From contig JAFPBC010000120.1 of assembly GCA_017390595.1 (NCBI GenBank), positions 1-5,459 of the forward strand: DNA of 5,459 nt, read 5' to 3'. Both the position numbers and the translations under genes were made by a program. The stretch comes from Selenomonadales bacterium. GTDB lineage: Bacteria > Bacillota > Negativicutes > RGIG982. The notes under the pieces were generated by a model. It ran no database searches. It was not told the DNA's origin and worked only from the letters and a program-made list of their open reading frames with translations. Of this stretch, positions 1 through 5,443 are shown one piece after another (the stretch's first letter is position 1; each line of letters begins with the position of its first letter).

Positions 1-84
1 ATCCGCGGTATCACGCTCGAAGAACTGGCGGCGGCAACGACTGCGAACGCGGCACGTATCATGCGTATGCCTATCTTAAAATAA
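1..84 (+). CDS. tatD: TatD family metal-dependent DNase, C-terminal fragment
   Basis: The reading frame is open from the window edge and ends at TAA 82-84, giving 27 residues. The fragment contains ITLEELAAATTANAARIM. The pattern 'leElaeatTaNAxRlf' is the usual last helix of TatD-type hydrolases (yabD in Bacillus), TIM-barrel metal enzymes with DNase activity. The metal-binding residues lie upstream of the window, so activity cannot be judged. The following genes (yabE-like, rnmV, rsmA, yabG) are the classic downstream neighbours of yabD in Firmicutes, which supports the call. It is followed at 26 bases by a terminator, so it ends its own transcription unit. The family is likely, but so short a piece leaves some doubt. 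Confidence 0.75.
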   Translation: MRGITLEELAAATTANAARIMRMPILK

Positions 85-109
85 GCGTATAAATAGTGAA
101 TAAATATAC

Positions 110-150
110 AAAAGAGCGACTCTTTTCAAGCGAAAAGTCGCTCTTTTTTT
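110..150 (+). terminator. Rho-independent terminator after tatD
   Basis: The 12-bp outer stem pairs 110-121 with 136-147 (core GAGCGACT / AGTCGCTC). A two-base bulge (122-123) follows, then a 4-bp inner stem (124-127 with 132-135) closing an AAGC loop. The 3' arm runs straight into a T tract ending at 150. It separates tatD from the promoter at 249. Confidence 0.9.
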
Positions 151-209
151 GTGCCTCTGACGGTTTGTTTGGACATAAAAAGCAGACGGTTTTCATATGG
201 TAAAAGAGA

Positions 210-248
210 GGAAAAAAACGGTTTTTTATGGAAAAAAACAGGTTTGAT
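210..248 (+). promoter_or_regulatory. Phased A/T tracts upstream of the yabE promoter (UP-element-like)
   Basis: Two near-identical blocks, GGAAAAAAACGGTTT (210-224) and GGAAAAAAACAGGTTT (230-245), lie 20 bases apart directly before the -35 box. The A7 tract 212-218, T6 tract 222-227 and A7 tract 232-238 are centred about 10 bases apart, which is the spacing that produces intrinsic DNA bending. Their position at about -40 to -75 from the expected transcription start fits an UP element or curved activator region. A repeated regulator site is the alternative. The sequence is direct observation; the role is inferred. Confidence 0.5.
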
Positions 249-277
249 TTGACAAAATAAAAATGTCATGCTATAAT
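249..277 (+). promoter_or_regulatory. Consensus sigma-A promoter with extended -10 for yabE-like gene
   Basis: A perfect -35 TTGACA (249-254), a 17-base spacer and a perfect -10 TATAAT (272-277) are present, with the extended TGn motif at 269-271. Transcription should start near 284. That leaves a leader of about 22 bases containing AAGGAGG (293-299), 6 bases before the ATG at 306. Such a full match predicts strong constitutive transcription in vegetative cells. Confidence 0.92.
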
Positions 278-305
278 ACTCGAACACTCAACAAGGAGGA
301 AAGAT

Positions 306-1292
306 ATGACTAATCGTACACCCTTAAAACAGTGGTTACAGGGCCGAAAATTAGCAATCGTTGCCGTATTGTCTGTAGTGCTTATGATGATGACGGGATT
401 TGTATGGAACAAGAATACTGTGTATATTGTTGCAGATGGACAGCAGTACACGGTGCAGACAGAACAGATGAATGCCCGTAAGATCATTCGCGAAGCGGGT
501 ATCCGTCTCGGTGCCAGAGACGTGATCCGCAGTTCCACGAACACGTTGGAAAATGGTACGATCCTGACGATCACAAGGATCGTTCCTGTCAATATTACCT
601 ACAAGGGTCGTTCTACGACGATCCATACAGACAAAAACACCATAGCCGGTGCCGTAACCGACCTCGGATTCGATCTGCCGAAGGTAAAGACGTTCCCCGC
701 GGAAGAAACGCCTGTGACATCAGGTATGGAGATCAAGGTCGTTGATTATGAAGAAACGATCGTAACACGTACGGAGAAAGTTCCGTACAATGTCGTCTAC
801 CAAAATGACGACACCCTCGAAAGAGGTATGGAAAAAGTTGTCCAGCAAGGTACAAGCGGACAGGCAACACTTACTGTTCGTCAGATGTTCCATGACGGTA
901 AGTCCGCAGGTGAAGAGGTCATCACGACCGATCTTCACGTAGCACCGACCGACCATATCATACGCACGGGTACACGCGATACCGTATCGACGTCGCGCGG
1001 CGATATGCGATTCAGTCGCTCGTACTATATGCAGGCAACAGCATACCTGCCGACAGACGGTGACGGAAAATGTATCACCGCAACAGGTATCCGTGCACGC
1101 CATGGTGTCGTAGCCGTCGACCCGCGCGTTATCCCGCTCGGCAGTCGCGTCTATATCCCCGGCTACGGTGTAGCACTTGCGGCAGATACGGGCGGTGCCA
1201 TCAAAGGCAAACGCATCGACCTCTGCATGGAAAGTCGTCGCGACGCGATGAAGTTCGGCAGACGCTCTGTCAAAGTATACGTACTTGAATAA
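306..1292 (+). CDS. yabE: Membrane-anchored cell-wall protein with DUF348, G5 and 3D domains (YabE-like)
   Basis: This 328-residue protein probably acts outside the membrane on peptidoglycan. A basic N-terminus and one hydrophobic segment (about 16-34) look like a signal anchor. Two ubiquitin-like DUF348 repeats follow (about 37-92 and 93-147), then a G5 domain (about 149-222), which in other proteins binds wall polymers. The C-terminal 3D domain (about 239-328) has a double-psi barrel like lytic transglycosylase MltA. Its three name-giving aspartates are visible: D272 in VDP, D294 in ADTGG and D305 in IDL. The preceding TAY motif (245-247) and VIPLGSRVYI (275-284) are also typical. The family includes Bacillus YabE and relates to resuscitation-promoting factors, so a muralytic role is likely but unproven. 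Bacillus YabE is longer. The start is set by AAGGAGG six bases upstream and a consensus promoter. The gene is flanked by terminators, so it is monocistronic. Confidence 0.9.
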   Translation: MTNRTPLKQWLQGRKLAIVAVLSVVLMMMTGFVWNKNTVYIVADGQQYTVQTEQMNARKIIREAGIRLGARDVIRSSTNTLENGTILTITRIVPVNITYKGRSTTIHTDKNTIAGAVTDLGFDLPKVKTFPAEETPVTSGMEIKVVDYEETIVTRTEKVPYNVVYQNDDTLERGMEKVVQQGTSGQATLTVRQMFHDGKSAGEEVITTDLHVAPTDHIIRTGTRDTVSTSRGDMRFSRSYYMQATAYLPTDGDGKCITATGIRARHGVVAVDPRVIPLGSRVYIPGYGVALAADTGGAIKGKRIDLCMESRRDAMKFGRRSVKVYVLE

Positions 1293-1299
1293 CGAAGAT

Positions 1300-1330
1300 G
1301 AAAAGCGAAACTTGGTTTCGCTTTTCTTTA
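1300..1330 (+). terminator. Rho-independent terminator after yabE-like gene
   Basis: A 12-bp perfect stem pairs 1300-1311 (GAAAAGCGAAAC) with 1315-1326 around a 3-base TTG loop, starting 7 bases after the stop codon. The tail is T-rich but broken (TTTATTTTC). Confidence 0.88.
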
Positions 1331-1342
1331 TTTTCAAGGTAT

Positions 1343-1350
1343 GCTAAAAT
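1343..1350 (+). promoter_or_regulatory. Candidate extended -10 promoter for rnmV-rsmA
   Basis: TGC followed by TAAAAT (1345-1350) matches an extended -10, with five of six bases agreeing with TATAAT. The -35 region would fall in the T-rich terminator tail (about 1322-1328) and has no clear TTGACA. Since rnmV lies after a terminator and needs its own start, this is the best candidate. Transcription would begin near 1357. Confidence 0.5.
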
Positions 1351-1388
1351 AGAAAAGATATCACTTCCATAGAAACGAAGGAACAAGT

Positions 1389-1940
1389 ATGATAAAAGAA
1401 GTAATCGTAGTAGAAGGCAAACAAGATATCGTCGCTGTCAGTCGCGCGGTGGAGGCAGACTTCATCGTAACGAACGGTTTTTCGCTTCGTCCGCATACGC
1501 TTGCCGCGATCAAAAGCGCGTACGAAAAGCGCGGTATCCTCATATTCACCGACCCCGACAGCGCGGGCGAACGGATCAGACGATTCCTTGCCAAGCGATT
1601 CCCGAATGCCAAGCACGCATTTTTGAGTCAAGAAGAAGCGTATGCCAACGATGACATCGGTGTCGAACAAGCATCGCCCGAGTCTATCTTGGCGGCGATC
1701 AAGTCGGCACGCTGTCAATCGATAGAAGTTACGAACACATTCACGATGACCGACCTCATCATGGCAGACCTTGCGGGCGGCCGCGATGCCTCGGCAAGAC
1801 GCAACGAAGTCGGCAGACGGACAGGTATCGGTTATGCGAATGCCAAGACGTTCCTTGTCAGACTGAATCACTACGGTGTAACGAGAGAAGAATTTGACCG
1901 CGCCATCTGCGAGATGGACGCGAGGGAGGCAGACGAATGA
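1389..1940 (+). CDS. rnmV: Ribonuclease M5
   Basis: This 183-residue TOPRIM nuclease removes both flanks of the 5S rRNA precursor. In Bacillus it acts on a complex of the precursor with ribosomal protein L18. The TOPRIM core is clear: IVVEGKQD (6-13) with catalytic-type E9, then FTDPDSAGERIR (53-64) with the DPD pair D55/D57 that binds Mg2+. GVEQASPE (91-98) is a signature of the M5 subfamily, and the C-terminal third (about 120-175, including GRRTGIGYANAKTF at 142-155) matches the M5 RNA-binding extension. The length fits the family (about 185). AAGGA (1378-1382) lies 6 bases before ATG, supporting this start. Its stop TGA overlaps the rsmA start in ATGA, so the two genes are translationally coupled. 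Confidence 0.95.
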   Translation: MIKEVIVVEGKQDIVAVSRAVEADFIVTNGFSLRPHTLAAIKSAYEKRGILIFTDPDSAGERIRRFLAKRFPNAKHAFLSQEEAYANDDIGVEQASPESILAAIKSARCQSIEVTNTFTMTDLIMADLAGGRDASARRNEVGRRTGIGYANAKTFLVRLNHYGVTREEFDRAICEMDAREADE

Positions 1941-2797
1941 TACATCCTGTAATTGCGAAAAAAGATGTCACGCTCCATATTTTGAAACGATTCGGTATTC
2001 ACATGAGCAAAAAGCTCGGCCAGAACTTTTTGATAGACAGAACGGTCGTCGATCGTATCGCCAAAGCGGCAGGTCTCGAAGAGGGCAAACGTGTCCTTGA
2101 GATCGGCCCGGGTATCGGTACGCTCACGCAAGGCCTTGCCGAAACGGGTGCCGATGTTACGGCAGTCGAGATCGATACGAATCTTATCCCCGTCCTTGCC
2201 GAAACGGTCGGCGGATACGAGAACGTCCGTGTTCATCACGGCGATATCCTGCGCACGAATATCCCCGAGCTGATGGGTGAAGGCACGTTCAGCGTTGCGG
2301 CGAACCTGCCGTACTACATCACGACGCCGATCATCATGGGCCTTTTGGAAGCGCGCCTTCCGATCGATGTCCTTGTCACGATGGTGCAAAAAGAAGTCGC
2401 GGAACGTATGGTCGCGCGCCCGGGTACGAAAGACTACGGTGCGCTCTCCGTATCGGTGCAGTATTTCACCGAACCCGATATCATGTTCACCGTACCGCCG
2501 CGTTCGTTCATCCCTGCGCCTGCTGTCGATTCTGCTGTCATCCGTTGCCGCGTGCGTGAAAATCCGCCCGTACAGGTAACGGAAGAAAAGATGTTCTTCC
2601 GCGTGGTCAAGGCATCGTTTGCACAGCGCCGCAAAACGCTCTCCAACTCGCTCAAGGTAACGGGCTACGGCGCAGACGTTATCAAAGAGGTACTTGCCAT
2701 GACGGGCATCGACGGACAACGCCGCGGTGAGACGCTCTCGCTGCAGGAATTCGCCGATCTTGCCAATGCATTCACCAAACTGAAAAACGAACAATAA
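1937..2797 (+). CDS. rsmA: 16S rRNA (adenine1518-N6/adenine1519-N6)-dimethyltransferase
   Basis: This 286-residue S-adenosylmethionine-dependent enzyme dimethylates two adjacent adenines in helix 45 of 16S rRNA late in small-subunit assembly. Loss of the family causes kasugamycin resistance (ksgA). Visible motifs in order are KKLGQNFLID (25-34), SAM motif I LEIGPGIGTLT (54-64), acidic residue E78 in VEID for ribose binding, GD (102-103), catalytic NLPY (123-126), QKEVAERM (151-158), DYGALSV (166-172) and PPRSFIPAPAVDSAVI (187-202). The C-terminal helical domain is complete. The ATG at 1937 overlaps the rnmV stop by 4 bases. An internal ATG at residue 23 is less likely, because the roughly 22 extra N-terminal residues (ILKRFGI before KKLGQNF) are usual in Firmicute RsmA. 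The gene has no GGG, CGG or AGG codons. Confidence 0.97.
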   Translation: MIHPVIAKKDVTLHILKRFGIHMSKKLGQNFLIDRTVVDRIAKAAGLEEGKRVLEIGPGIGTLTQGLAETGADVTAVEIDTNLIPVLAETVGGYENVRVHHGDILRTNIPELMGEGTFSVAANLPYYITTPIIMGLLEARLPIDVLVTMVQKEVAERMVARPGTKDYGALSVSVQYFTEPDIMFTVPPRSFIPAPAVDSAVIRCRVRENPPVQVTEEKMFFRVVKASFAQRRKTLSNSLKVTGYGADVIKEVLAMTGIDGQRRGETLSLQEFADLANAFTKLKNEQ

Positions 2798-2804
2798 CAA
2801 AGAT

Positions 2805-2844
2805 GACCGACTTTCCGATTTGGAGAGTCGGTTTTGGTTTTTTT
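2805..2844 (+). terminator. Rho-independent terminator after rsmA
   Basis: An 11-bp stem pairs ACCGACTTTCC (2806-2816) with GGAGAGTCGGT (2822-2832), with one G-U pair, around a 5-base loop. TTTTGGTTTTTTT follows. It closes the rnmV-rsmA unit, so yabG needs its own promoter. Confidence 0.92.
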
Positions 2845-2850
2845 GAGCGG

Positions 2851-2878
2851 ACGCATGAGGCCTCTTTCGCATATGATA
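2851..2878 (+). promoter_or_regulatory. Sigma-K-type sporulation promoter for yabG
   Basis: AC (2851-2852), exactly 17 bases, then CATATGATA (2870-2878) is a full match to the published sigma-K consensus (AC-N17-CATANNNTA). The sigma-E -10 (CATACANT) fits less well. Bacillus yabG is transcribed by sigma-K in the mother cell, so the match falls where it is expected. It lies just after the rsmA terminator. Transcription would begin near 2885, giving a very short leader with the ribosome site at 2887-2892. Function is inferred from the match. Confidence 0.6.
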
Positions 2879-2886
2879 CGGCAGAG

Positions 2887-2892
2887 AGGAGG
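2887..2892 (+). promoter_or_regulatory. Shine-Dalgarno site that fixes the yabG GTG start
   Basis: AGGAGG lies in a purine-rich run (2883-2895), 7 bases before GTG 2900. No comparable site precedes the in-frame ATGs at 2855 or 2873. Both of those also lie within or upstream of the predicted promoter. Confidence 0.85.
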
Positions 2893-2899
2893 GGGCATC

Positions 2900-3766
2900 G
2901 TGAGCGGGATAGAGGTAGGTGACTTGGTCGTGAGGCGTTCGCACGGCGGTGATATCGTATTCAAGGTGGTCGGGCGAGGCACGGGCGGTACGTATGTATT
3001 AAAAGGACTTCATCTCAGGCTTCTTGCCGATGCGCCGCGCGCGGACTTAGAGCTTGTCGACGCGAAGGTGCTTCGTGATGAAGTGCTGCGCGAAGAAGCT
3101 GTCCTCAGCGATGCGACACGGCGCGTCTTTGAGCGTCGGAGCAGACAGCGGGAAGGGAGCCTCCTTAGAGCGGGCTCTGCGAAGAAATATACATCGTTCG
3201 ATGTGCCGGGACGGATCCTCCACCTTGACGGTGATGCGGAATATCTGCGGATGTGTATGAAGACGTATCGTCAACTGCGCCTTGAGGCAGTCGGGCGGTC
3301 TGTCGACGAAGAATGTCAGCCTGCGCTTGTAGAAGGGCTCCTGAAGGAGTATCGGCCCGATGTCCTTGTATTGACGGGGCATGATGCCATCCTCAGCGGA
3401 TGTAAAAAGAAGCTCGCCGACCTTGCCAGCTACCGAAACTCATGCTACTTCATCGAGGCTGTCAGAAGAGCGCGTCTCGTCGAGCCGTCACGTGATGAGC
3501 TCGTCATCTTCGCGGGTGCGTGCCAGTCACATTTCGAAGGGATCCTCGCGGCAGGCGCGAACTATGCCTCCTCGCCGAATCGTATCTTCATCCATGCGTA
3601 CGACCCCGTCTTTATCGCGGAGAAAGTCGCCTTTACCTCCATCGGGCGTACCGTCGATATCTCGGATGCCATCGGTGCATCGGTCACGGGCGTGGAAGGT
3701 GTCGGCGGCATCGAGACCCGCGGGAAACTGCGTATCGGTATGCCCAAGACGATGCATCAGAGCTAA
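2900..3766 (+). CDS. yabG: Sporulation-specific protease YabG (peptidase family U57)
   Basis: This 288-residue protein, close to the 290 of Bacillus YabG, is a mother-cell protease. It trims spore coat proteins in Bacillus and processes germination proteins in Clostridioides. The N-terminus (VGDLVVRRSHGGDIVFKVV, 6-24) resembles a small SH3/KOW-like barrel. A variable charged stretch (about 50-100) follows. The conserved protease part begins at PGRILHLDGD (103-112) and continues through YRPDVLVLTGHDA (151-163), LVIFAGACQSHFE (201-213), AGANYASSPNRIFIHAYDPV (218-237) and GGIETRGKLRIGMP (269-282). H161 and C208 are the likely catalytic pair by analogy with the cysteine protease activity reported for Clostridioides YabG. 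That assignment is from recollection of the family. The GTG start is chosen from the AGGAGG site; longer starts run back into the rsmA terminator. It uses 9 GGG and 7 CGG codons, against none in rsmA. Confidence 0.95.
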   Translation: MSGIEVGDLVVRRSHGGDIVFKVVGRGTGGTYVLKGLHLRLLADAPRADLELVDAKVLRDEVLREEAVLSDATRRVFERRSRQREGSLLRAGSAKKYTSFDVPGRILHLDGDAEYLRMCMKTYRQLRLEAVGRSVDEECQPALVEGLLKEYRPDVLVLTGHDAILSGCKKKLADLASYRNSCYFIEAVRRARLVEPSRDELVIFAGACQSHFEGILAAGANYASSPNRIFIHAYDPVFIAEKVAFTSIGRTVDISDAIGASVTGVEGVGGIETRGKLRIGMPKTMHQS

Positions 3767-3842
3767 AAAGAGGAAAACGTGCTTTGCGGAGCGAAAGATA
3801 TAGATAGAAATCATTTTTACAGAGAAAAAAGAGGTGCTTATC
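3767..3842 (+). other. Spacer between yabG and YbjN-like gene, no clear promoter or terminator
   Basis: This 76-base AT-rich spacer contains no convincing hairpin with a T tract and no well-spaced -35/-10 pair. TATAGA (3799-3804) lacks a -35 box at the right distance. A weak interrupted stem around 3783-3797 has no U run. Read-through from yabG is possible. A purine-rich AGAGGTG (3830-3836) serves the next gene. Confidence 0.5.
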
Positions 3843-4274
3843 ATGAACAAAAAAGCAGAACGATTGCAGGCATATTTTACGGAAAAGAAATTGAACTTCT
3901 TCCAAGTACAAGAGATGACGGACGAATTCAACACAGTCTTGTTCCGTTCGAATATCGAGATACAGAAACAGGTGCTCCCGACAGTCATCGTTACCGATGA
4001 TACCATCTGGACGATCATCCGTACGCAGATCGTAGCAGGCGCGGTAACGGCAGACAAAAAAGCGGCTGTCAACGAATTCCTCAACGACCTCAACATGAAA
4101 TACAAGTTATTCAAATTCTATGCGACAGACAGTGGTGACATCAACATCGACATTTGTGCGCCGACCATCCCGTCGAATTTCGATCCCGAAATGGTGCGTT
4201 CGCTCATCCAGATCGAAGTCGAACAGCTCGAAGCACTTTATCCTCAGATCATGGAAGTCGTCTGGGCGAAATAA
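3843..4274 (+). CDS. YbjN-like domain protein of unknown function
   Basis: This 143-residue acidic, soluble protein has no signal peptide or membrane segment. The pattern fits the YbjN family, whose fold resembles type III secretion chaperones. An N-terminal helix (about 2-16) is followed by strands around 31-61 (TVLFRSNIEIQKQVLPTVIV). A helix with NEFLNDLNMKYKLFKFYATD (77-96) comes next, then a strand after DSGDI, then a long C-terminal helix ending ALYPQIMEVVW (131-141). The 'LN..yk.fKfy.t..GDI' and 'YPqiM.viW' elements are what I recognise. No catalytic residues are evident. ATG 3843 is preferred over the GTG at 3834 because AGAGGTG lies six bases before it. galE starts 28 bases downstream with no terminator between, so the two are probably cotranscribed. 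The family call is moderate and the role is unknown. Confidence 0.7.
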   Translation: MNKKAERLQAYFTEKKLNFFQVQEMTDEFNTVLFRSNIEIQKQVLPTVIVTDDTIWTIIRTQIVAGAVTADKKAAVNEFLNDLNMKYKLFKFYATDSGDINIDICAPTIPSNFDPEMVRSLIQIEVEQLEALYPQIMEVVWAK

Positions 4275-4302
4275 TTGTCGATGAGATGAAGGTGGTTTGA
4301 CG

Positions 4303-5298
4303 ATGAAAAACATTTTAGTCGTGGGCGGTGCGGGCTATATCGGTTCTCACGTCGTAGAAGCACTCATGGATGACGGCTTTTGTCCTGTCATCTACGATAA
4401 CCTCTCGACGGGACATATCGAATCTGTACCGAGTGAAGCGGCTTTCGTAGAAGGCGATATCCACGATACGGCACTTGCCGAGCGTGTTATGCACGACTAT
4501 CATATCGACGGCGTGATCCATTTTGCCGCGAGCAGTCTCGTCGGAGAATCGATGGCAGAGCCTGCGAAATATTATTACAACAACGTAGAAGGCTCACTGC
4601 ATCTTCTCACCGCGATGCGAAACGCGGGTGTAAAAAGAATCGTATTCAGCTCGACAGCGGCAGTCTACGGCGAGAGCGATGAAGTGCCGATCAAAGAAAA
4701 CAGCCGTCTTCAGCCGACGAACGTATACGGCAGAAGCAAGCTGATGATCGAACAGATGCTCGCGGACTATGATATGGCATACGGTATGCGTTATGCGGCA
4801 CTTCGTTATTTCAATGCCGCAGGGGCATCACTTGCGCGCGATATCGGCGAAGACCATCGGACAGAGACACATCTCATACCGCTCATTCTCAAAACGGCAC
4901 AAGGCGTCCGTGACAAGATATCTGTCTATGGGACAGACTATCCGACGAAAGACGGAACGTGTATCAGAGATTATATCCATGTATGCGACTTGGCAAAAGC
5001 GCACGTACTCGCGCTCAAGCATCTTCTCGCGGGCGGTATGAGCCGCGTCTACAACTTGGGCAGTGAACACGGCTTCAGCGTTCGTGAGATCATCGACTAT
5101 GCGAAAAAAGTCACCGAGACAGACTTCTGCGTTGCCCATGCGGAGCGTCGGGCGGGCGATCCTGCCGTACTCGTTGCATCATCCGAGCGCATCCGCGAAG
5201 AACTCGGCTGGGTACCTGTACACAGCCATATCGAAGAAGTCATCCGCACCGCGTGGAAATGGCATAAGAACCATCCGTACGGATATCGGTCTAAATAA
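4303..5298 (+). CDS. galE: UDP-glucose 4-epimerase
   Basis: This 331-residue extended short-chain dehydrogenase interconverts UDP-glucose and UDP-galactose using tightly bound NAD. It belongs to the Leloir pathway and supplies sugar nucleotides for wall or surface polysaccharide. The NAD motif is GGAGYIGSH (8-16), followed by YDNLSTG (31-37) and GD (51-52). The catalytic set is SST (116-118) with Y142 and K146 in YGRSK. RYFNAAGA (168-175), HLIP (190-193), YGTDYPTKDGTCIRDYIHV (209-227), NLGS (251-254) and RRAGDPA (282-288) complete the UDP-sugar site. The position matching Y299 of Escherichia coli GalE appears to be L290, so C2-acetamido sugars might also be accepted; this is my alignment by eye. 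AAGGTGG (4289-4295), 7 bases upstream, selects ATG 4303 over an in-frame TTG at 4297. The gene ends before a strong terminator. Confidence 0.95.
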   Translation: MKNILVVGGAGYIGSHVVEALMDDGFCPVIYDNLSTGHIESVPSEAAFVEGDIHDTALAERVMHDYHIDGVIHFAASSLVGESMAEPAKYYYNNVEGSLHLLTAMRNAGVKRIVFSSTAAVYGESDEVPIKENSRLQPTNVYGRSKLMIEQMLADYDMAYGMRYAALRYFNAAGASLARDIGEDHRTETHLIPLILKTAQGVRDKISVYGTDYPTKDGTCIRDYIHVCDLAKAHVLALKHLLAGGMSRVYNLGSEHGFSVREIIDYAKKVTETDFCVAHAERRAGDPAVLVASSERIREELGWVPVHSHIEEVIRTAWKWHKNHPYGYRSK

Positions 5299-5320
5299 AA
5301 GAGACACATGTAAGCAAATA

Positions 5321-5352
5321 AAAAAGCGATGCCGAACACAGCATCGCTTTTT
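5321..5352 (+). terminator. Rho-independent terminator after galE, probably bidirectional
   Basis: A perfect 12-bp stem pairs AAAAAGCGATGC (5321-5332) with GCATCGCTTTTT (5341-5352) around an 8-base loop. The A-rich 5' flank means the hairpin would also end in a U tract when read from the other strand. It could therefore serve a convergent gene beyond the window. Confidence 0.92.
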
Positions 5353-5417
5353 CGTCTAAAAGATCATTTATTGCAGGTGTATATAAGGTTTTAATTTGAC
5401 TTTTAGCAGGAAAACGT

Positions 5418-5443
5418 ACAGTTTCTGTCGAAAGAAAAACTGT
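5418..5443. repeat. Imperfect inverted repeat near the right edge
   Basis: ACAGTTT (5418-5424) pairs with AAACTGT (5437-5443). Two further pairs form if two bases bulge, and ACAGTTTCTGT (5418-5428) also forms a small alternative hairpin. There is no T run, so it is not a typical terminator. It may be an operator or leader structure of a gene past the edge, or chance. The rest of 5353-5459 shows no gene I can support. Confidence 0.35.

Noticed and set aside
720..1337. 205-codon minus-strand open frame opposite the 3D-domain gene
   Set aside because: It lies wholly within the yabE-like gene and its terminator, has a Cys/Arg-rich composition and no domain, and I see no promoter or ribosome site for it.
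1344..1871. 175-codon minus-strand open frame opposite rnmV
   Set aside because: It is antisense to a clear TOPRIM nuclease and the product matches nothing I recognise.
2003..2005. Internal ATG (residue 23) as the rsmA start
   Set aside because: The ATGA overlap with rnmV and the conserved helix ahead of the GQNF motif favour the start at 1937.
2834..2899. N-terminal extension of yabG from TTG 2834, ATG 2855 or ATG 2873
   Set aside because: These starts lie within the rsmA terminator or the predicted promoter and lack a ribosome site. The GTG at 2900 has an AGGAGG at 7 bases and gives the family's usual length and N-terminus.
1871..2944. 357-codon open frame on the minus strand opposite rsmA
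   Set aside because: Its product is rich in Arg, Asp and His with no recognisable motif, as expected for a mirror of a codon-biased gene. rsmA on the other strand has every family motif, and the frame runs across two terminators and the yabG promoter.
3783..3797. Possible terminator after yabG
   Set aside because: The stem is only about five pairs with a bulge, and no T run follows.
3799..3804. TATAGA as a -10 box for the YbjN-like gene
   Set aside because: The only -35-like hexamer nearby (TTGCGG, 3784-3789) is 9 bases away, far too close.
5396..5422. TTGACT ... TACAGT as a promoter at the right edge
   Set aside because: The spacer is 15 bases and the -10 matches only four of six positions; no downstream gene is visible to support it.
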